Assembly: GCA_013042255.1 (NCBI GenBank)
Contig: JABDQK010000017.1
Span: 1-11,665, forward strand
Direction of reading: 5' to 3'
DNA: 11,665 nt
From: Flavobacteriaceae bacterium
Lineage (GTDB): Bacteria > Bacteroidota > Bacteroidia > Flavobacteriales > Flavobacteriaceae
Position numbers and translations under genes: made by a program
Part shown: one piece after another, positions 7,703-11,665 of the stretch
Position numbering within the stretch: position 1 is the stretch's first letter
How the letters are laid out: every line of letters starts with the position of its first letter
The notes under the pieces: generated by a model
What the model saw: the letters and a program-made list of their open reading frames with translations, nothing else
Told to the model about the DNA's origin: nothing
Database searches by the model: none

Positions 7703-9169
7703 TTGTTCAAGAAGTTCTCCCTTCGGTCCAGGATTTTTGTCACCATGATATTTTTAGTCTTGATTGCGTCGGTGCTTATCGCCGGAGTAACAATCTATCA
7801 ATACAGGGAGCAATCCAGGGATTACCATCAGGAAAGACTGGAACGGAAAGAAGAACAGGTAAAACAAAGCATTACCTATACCTTACAGGAAACTACTTAT
7901 CCCGTTATCACTGAAAATCTAGGCCTGATCTTCAAGGATGAAATTTACCGTATTGCTGATGTGCAGAATGTAAATTTTAATATCTACGATCTCGAAGGGC
8001 AATTGATCAAAAGTTCCAGGCCCAAATTCTATAACGATTCTATTTCACTTTGTCTGGATGCAGAAGTGCTAAACGGGCTGAAAGCAAGCCCGAATAAGCG
8101 CCTGGTTGAGGATAATTTAGCTGCCGGGAGTAAGTACCAGGCATCGTACACCTACATTACCGACCCAAAATTTAAACCGATAGGTATATTAAATTTGCCA
8201 TATTATGAAGACAATTCCTTTAATAGTATGGAATTGCGTGAGTTCCTATTCAGACTTGGGGGGGTATACCTTGTCATGTTTTTTATTGCTATTATTCTAG
8301 CCTACTTTATTTCGAAATACATAACCCGCTCACTTGAAACTGTTTCTGAGAAATTGCACCAAACTAACCTTACAAAGCGCAATGAAAAGATTTATGTAAA
8401 AAACCCCAGTGAGGAAATCAATAAACTCATTGATTCCTACAATAGCATGATTGATCAGTTAGAACAAAGTGCGGCCAAATTAGCGCGAAGTGAAAGGGAA
8501 CAGGCATGGAGGGAAATGGCCAAGCAGGTAGCACATGAGATAAAAAACCCACTTACACCGCTGCGACTAACCGTCCAGAGCTTTCAACGAAAATTTGATC
8601 CTACTAAACCCGACGCCAGAACAAAAATTGAGGAGTTTTCCAAGACCCTTATACAGCAAATTGACACAATGAGCAGTATAGCAGCTGCTTTTTCCAATTT
8701 CGCAGAGATGCCTGCCCAGCAGAATGAGACCCTTAATGTAGTGTCAACGGTAAAACTAGCTCTGGATATATTCAATGAGAATTACATCCATTTTATCTCT
8801 GAAGAAGAGAAAATTATTGCGAAATTAGACCGGACTCAATTGATAAGGGTGGTTACCAACCTGGTGAAGAATGCCATCCAGGCAGTGCCGGATGTTGAAT
8901 CTCCCCGAATCCTCGTTTCCGTTACTTCGGATGGAGATTATGTTAAGATCGCTGTGGCAGACAATGGTGTAGGGATCTCAGATGAAGTTAAAGAAAAGGT
9001 CTTTGAACCTAAATTTACAACCAAATCCAGTGGAATGGGTCTTGGCTTGGGAATGGTAAAAAATATTGTAGAAACGTATAAAGGAACTATATCACTCACG
9101 TCACAACCGGGCAAAGGCTCTGTTTTTACGGTGAGGTTTCCAAAAGCAAATCATAATACAGAGATATGA
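7703..9169 (+). CDS. Membrane sensor histidine kinase, NtrY-like, probable TTG start
   Basis: A 488-residue kinase. It has a basic cytoplasmic N-terminus, TM1 (about 11-31), an extracytoplasmic Cache-like sensor region (about 35-183), TM2 (about 185-206) and HAMP (about 206-258). The H-box HEIKNPLTPLRL follows with phospho-acceptor His278, then the N-box around Asn390, the G1 motif DNGVGI at 420-425 and the G2 motif GMGLGLGMV at 444. All kinase motifs are intact. The HEIKNPLTPLRL and FTTKSSGMGLGL forms resemble NtrY-type kinases. The frame opens after a stop at 7694-7696, and the first ATG (7745) would remove the basic residues preceding TM1, so TTG at 7703 is the better start. No response regulator is adjacent. 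The stop overlaps the next start (ATGA), so translation with the hydratase gene is probably coupled. The signal sensed is unknown. Confidence 0.88.
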   Translation: MFKKFSLRSRIFVTMIFLVLIASVLIAGVTIYQYREQSRDYHQERLERKEEQVKQSITYTLQETTYPVITENLGLIFKDEIYRIADVQNVNFNIYDLEGQLIKSSRPKFYNDSISLCLDAEVLNGLKASPNKRLVEDNLAAGSKYQASYTYITDPKFKPIGILNLPYYEDNSFNSMELREFLFRLGGVYLVMFFIAIILAYFISKYITRSLETVSEKLHQTNLTKRNEKIYVKNPSEEINKLIDSYNSMIDQLEQSAAKLARSEREQAWREMAKQVAHEIKNPLTPLRLTVQSFQRKFDPTKPDARTKIEEFSKTLIQQIDTMSSIAAAFSNFAEMPAQQNETLNVVSTVKLALDIFNENYIHFISEEEKIIAKLDRTQLIRVVTNLVKNAIQAVPDVESPRILVSVTSDGDYVKIAVADNGVGISDEVKEKVFEPKFTTKSSGMGLGLGMVKNIVETYKGTISLTSQPGKGSVFTVRFPKANHNTEI

Positions 9170-9948
9170 GCTATAATAATATTCTCGTTGATATAGAAGA
9201 CAACATTGCTGTTGTAACAATCAACCGGCCTAAAAAGTTAAATGCACTTAACACCGCAACCATCAAAGAACTCCACCTTGCATTTAAGGCGCTGGAAAAG
9301 GACAAAAAAGCAAGGGTTATTATCCTTACAGGTGCCGGGGAAAAGGCATTTGTCGCCGGGGCAGATATTTCGGAATTTTCACATTTTAACACCAAACAGG
9401 GAGGTCAGCTGGCTGCTCAGGGACAGGAGTTGTTATTCGACTTTGTTGAGAATCTTTCGAAGCCGGTAATTGCCGCAATTAACGGTTTTGCCCTGGGAGG
9501 CGGACTTGAACTGGCCATGTCCTGTCATTTCAGAATAGCCAGTCACAATTCAAGAATGGGACTGCCAGAAGTATCATTAGGCGTTATTCCCGGATATGGA
9601 GGTACGCAGCGACTTCCGCAACTAATTGGGAAAGGAAGGGCAATGGAAATGATTATGACCGGAGGGATGATCGATGTAGAACGAGCTATAGAATTTGGAC
9701 TTGTAAACCACATTGCTTCTTTAGAAGAATTGATTGACCATTGTAAAGACATTGCAAAAAAGATCGCAAAAAACTCCCCGATGGCCATCAGACAGGCAAT
9801 AAAAGCGATAAATGCGGGTTTTAAGAATGACGCTCATGGTTTTGATGTAGAAATCGAAGCCTTTGGAAAATGTTTTGGTACCGATGATTTTAAGGAAGGT
9901 ACCTCAGCCTTTCTGGAAAAAAGAAAAGCTTCTTTTCCGGGATCCTGA
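9166..9948 (+). CDS. Enoyl-CoA hydratase (crotonase fold)
   Basis: A 260-residue cytoplasmic protein of normal crotonase length. Visible motifs are KAFVAGADISEF (oxyanion-hole Ala66), NGFALGGGLELAMSCHFRIAS (oxyanion-hole Gly112 and Glu115) and GLPEVSLGVIPGYGGTQRLP (Glu135). Glu115 and Glu135 are 20 residues apart, as are the two catalytic glutamates of rat mitochondrial hydratase (Glu144 and Glu164), so true hydratase activity on 2-enoyl-CoA is well supported. The likely role is short-chain fatty-acid beta-oxidation or 3-hydroxybutyryl-CoA dehydration; the chain-length preference cannot be read from sequence. It starts inside the stop of the kinase gene (ATGA overlap) and is followed by an exported unknown after 24 bases. 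No other beta-oxidation gene is present in the window. Confidence 0.92.
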   Translation: MSYNNILVDIEDNIAVVTINRPKKLNALNTATIKELHLAFKALEKDKKARVIILTGAGEKAFVAGADISEFSHFNTKQGGQLAAQGQELLFDFVENLSKPVIAAINGFALGGGLELAMSCHFRIASHNSRMGLPEVSLGVIPGYGGTQRLPQLIGKGRAMEMIMTGGMIDVERAIEFGLVNHIASLEELIDHCKDIAKKIAKNSPMAIRQAIKAINAGFKNDAHGFDVEIEAFGKCFGTDDFKEGTSAFLEKRKASFPGS

Positions 9949-9972
9949 GTAATTTCATTCAAATAAAACCAT

Positions 9973-11523
9973 ATGCAAAAACGAATCCTGCTTATCGTAC
10001 TGCTTTGCGTGGGATGGCTTGTTGGGGCACAAGAATTTCCCGTTGATTATACTTTTGGAGAAAAATATAATGATCGGTACAAATATTCCAACCTCCTGAC
10101 TATCGAAGATGATGGGCAGGGTGGCACACTTTTGGTAAGAGCCTATTATTCAGGTATGATTATAAAACCGAAAGGTTTTATAATAGAGCATTACGATGAA
10201 AACCTCCAGTTAAAATCGGAATACAATTACAAGTTAAAAGGATCCGAATTCGTCAACGGCTATTTCAGAAACGGACAACTTTATTTGCTTTTTCTGGATT
10301 ATAATTACGAGACGGAAGAATACGAATACTGGGTTCATAGGAGTCCGGTTGACCCCTTTTCCTTTACAAAGGAAAAACTTTTGTCATTCCGATCTGCGCC
10401 GGTAAAGAATCCCCTCGACAAAAATTATTACAACAGAAGATTCAATTCCGGTTTTACAACAACTGTTCTGTTTCCGGAAGATAAGAGCTCTTTTGTGATC
10501 AGCACACATTATAAAAAAGGTAAGAACAACCGCCACGATATCTACCTTTTTACTTCAGGTCTCAAACAAGCTTTGTATCAGGACTTTTCATCTGAAGTTG
10601 AAGAAAAAAACTATGCCTTTGAGCGTGTTGCCGTTTCCAGGGATCTCGATCAGGTTTATATTATTGGGAAGGCCTATTTTAAAAAACGCCGCTTTACGGC
10701 TCTTGAACGAAAATTTCAATACGAACTTATTAAGCTTAACAAAACAGGGATATCCACTCAGAATTTTGATTCACCCGGAAAATATTCAGAGTCACTGACG
10801 CCCATCCTCCATAATGGAGATCTGATCTGCGTTGGCTTCTATGCCAATCGTAAGGATAATCGATATAACGGCCTTTCCTATTTCAAGGTCGACCCCATAT
10901 CGTTACAGGTAAAAACATCGAAATACAATCCTTTTTCAGAACAATTTATGTTCGATAAGTTTGGACAGGAATACGATAAGGAAATAAAAAACCTAGTCTT
11001 TAAAAATGTCGTGGTTACCACTGATAATTCCATTCTTTTTAATGCAGAAGAGTACTTTGTAACACAAAGCGTCCAGGCAAATTCAAGTGGAGGCAGGCTG
11101 AGAGTGGAACGCTTTCATCACAACGATATAGTAAGTGCTAAAATTGATGACCAGGGAAATATGGTCTGGGCCAGGAATATCAATAAGTCGGAAGTAACCC
11201 AGGGTGACGGATCCTATGCTTCCTATAGTTCCCTTACTAAAAATGGAAGGACATATTTCTTCATCAGTACGGCTGCAGAGAACCCTCAGTTATTGAATAA
11301 CGAACGGATCATCTTTAAACAGGGTCTGAGCAGGAACCGAAATGTTTTTGTTATCCAACTCGATGAACAAGGGAAGATGAGCTATGAAAAAATCATCGAT
11401 TCGAAGGACGCGCGTCTTCCTCTGATGGTTTCGAATCCGTTGAAAAACGAACTGAAAGGGAAAGTTCTTTTCTATGCGAAAAGAGGCACTAAAAAACAGT
11501 TGGTCAATGTTGCCATAGACTAA
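9973..11523 (+). CDS. Exported protein of unknown function
   Basis: A 516-residue protein with a Sec signal peptide (residues 1-19, cleavage predicted at LVGA before Gln20) and no lipobox. I recognise no named domain. The mature part is rich in beta-strand-like segments with aromatic residues and recurring fragments such as HYDENLQLKSEY, IKLNKTGISTQNF, KIDDQGNMVWARNI and QLDEQGKMSYEKI. These resemble repeating blades of a propeller-like protein in which each unit ends in 'D..G'. A Ser/Gly-rich stretch near SVQANSSGGRLRVERFHHND precedes the best-preserved unit. Similar secreted proteins of unknown function occur in Flavobacteriia; I know of no assigned activity. There is no obvious C-terminal sorting domain. 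It lies 24 bases after the hydratase gene and is probably co-transcribed with it. Confidence 0.85.
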   Translation: MQKRILLIVLLCVGWLVGAQEFPVDYTFGEKYNDRYKYSNLLTIEDDGQGGTLLVRAYYSGMIIKPKGFIIEHYDENLQLKSEYNYKLKGSEFVNGYFRNGQLYLLFLDYNYETEEYEYWVHRSPVDPFSFTKEKLLSFRSAPVKNPLDKNYYNRRFNSGFTTTVLFPEDKSSFVISTHYKKGKNNRHDIYLFTSGLKQALYQDFSSEVEEKNYAFERVAVSRDLDQVYIIGKAYFKKRRFTALERKFQYELIKLNKTGISTQNFDSPGKYSESLTPILHNGDLICVGFYANRKDNRYNGLSYFKVDPISLQVKTSKYNPFSEQFMFDKFGQEYDKEIKNLVFKNVVVTTDNSILFNAEEYFVTQSVQANSSGGRLRVERFHHNDIVSAKIDDQGNMVWARNINKSEVTQGDGSYASYSSLTKNGRTYFFISTAAENPQLLNNERIIFKQGLSRNRNVFVIQLDEQGKMSYEKIIDSKDARLPLMVSNPLKNELKGKVLFYAKRGTKKQLVNVAID

Positions 11524-11533
11524 ACCATCTTTA

Positions 11534-11562
11534 TTGTATATTGGAATAAATCCATATATTTG
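11534..11562 (+). promoter_or_regulatory. Bacteroidota-type promoter (TTG, 18 bases, TATATTTG)
   Basis: TTG at 11534-11536 and a perfect TAnnTTTG match, TATATTTG, at 11555-11562 are separated by 18 bases, within the 17-23 spacing known for Bacteroidota housekeeping promoters. Transcription would begin near 11568-11570, leaving a leader of about ten bases before the ATG at 11580. It is the best promoter match in the window. It overlaps the palindrome at 11537-11578. Confidence 0.6.
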
Positions 11563-11578
11563 GATTATATCCAATATA
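11537..11578. repeat. 42-base near-palindrome with two TGGA-N5-TCCA sites, operator-like
   Basis: The outer arms TATATTGGA (11537-11545) and TCCAATATA (11570-11578) are perfectly complementary. Inner arms AATCCA (11549-11554) and TGGATT (11561-11566) also pair, with a three-base mismatch between the inner and outer blocks. The element also splits into two identical-format sites, TGGA-N5-TCCA at 11542-11554 and 11561-11573, with centres 19 bases apart. The symmetry centre lies inside the -7 box at 11555-11562. A pair of regulator dimers flanking the promoter is the simplest reading. The alternative is an AT-rich terminator for the upstream gene, but the stem is interrupted and has few G-C pairs. 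Confidence 0.65.
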
Positions 11579-11579
11579 A

Positions 11580-11665
11580 ATGAATTCCAAACATCTTAAA
11601 GGCAGGGGTGCGCAACAGAATTCCCATAATAAGTTTGAAGCGCTGCATTCAGAATGGAGAGACGA
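11580..11665 (+). CDS. Start of a PA0069-family radical SAM protein (runs off right edge)
   Basis: Only 28 codons are present, starting at an ATG that overlaps the last A of the upstream region. The translated start, MNSKHLKGRGAQQNSHNKF followed by EALHSEWRD, contains the K-G-R-G-A-Q-x-N-x-x-N-K/R-F motif that opens PA0069-family (Rv2578c-like) radical SAM proteins. The iron-sulfur CxxxCxxC motif of that family would lie further on and is outside the window. The identification rests on this short motif alone. The role of the family is not established. The gene is preceded directly by a strong promoter match and a 42-base near-palindrome. Confidence 0.6.
   Translation, partial: MNSKHLKGRGAQQNSHNKFEALHSEWRD

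Noticed and set aside
7639..7914. A 91-residue open frame overlapping the start of the kinase gene
   Set aside because: It is out of frame with the kinase, whose coding continuity and motifs are clear, and its product has no recognisable feature.

Overview
The window looks like chromosomal DNA of a Bacteroidota bacterium, most likely a marine Flavobacteriaceae member. The evidence is: exported proteins with short Sec signal peptides ending in Ala-Gln; start codons preceded by A-rich sequence without clear Shine-Dalgarno motifs; a TAnnTTTG-type -7 promoter element; and gene families typical of that group (large Asp-box propeller proteins, PQQ-type lipoprotein dehydrogenase, HemJ). Assignment below family level is not supported by what I can see. 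No RNA genes, CRISPR array, IS element or phage gene is visible.

Layout: (1) 1-494, minus strand: the N-terminal part of a lipoprotein PQQ-type dehydrogenase running off the left edge. (2) 495-682: a divergent intergenic region. (3) 683-3814 and 3904-7029, plus strand: two tandem, diverged paralogs of about 1,040 residues. Each has a signal peptide, eleven Asp-box (BNR/sortilin-type) repeats, an Ig-like domain and a helical C-terminus; a strong hairpin terminator separates them. (4) 7032-7583: a HemJ/UPF0093 membrane protein starting 2 nt after the second propeller gene. (5) 7703-9169: a membrane NtrY-like sensor histidine kinase that probably starts at TTG. It overlaps by ATGA with (6) 9166-9948, a crotonase-fold enoyl-CoA hydratase with both catalytic glutamates. 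(7) 9973-11523: an exported protein of unknown function. (8) 11524-11579: a short AT-rich region with a good Bacteroidota promoter nested in a 42-bp near-palindrome. (9) 11580-11665: the first 28 codons of a gene resembling PA0069-family radical SAM proteins.

How the genes may work together: the two propeller proteins are predicted to act outside the cytoplasm, but their substrate is unknown. The second propeller gene and hemJ are tightly spaced and probably share a transcript. The kinase and hydratase genes are translationally coupled, with the exported unknown following 24 nt later, so 7703-11523 is a plausible second transcription unit. No gene here gives direct evidence of one coherent pathway. 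I did not find a clear new multi-gene system. The most unusual items are the tandem operator-like element before the last gene, the one-for-one conserved paralogous propeller pair, and the TTG-initiated orphan kinase coupled to a metabolic enzyme.
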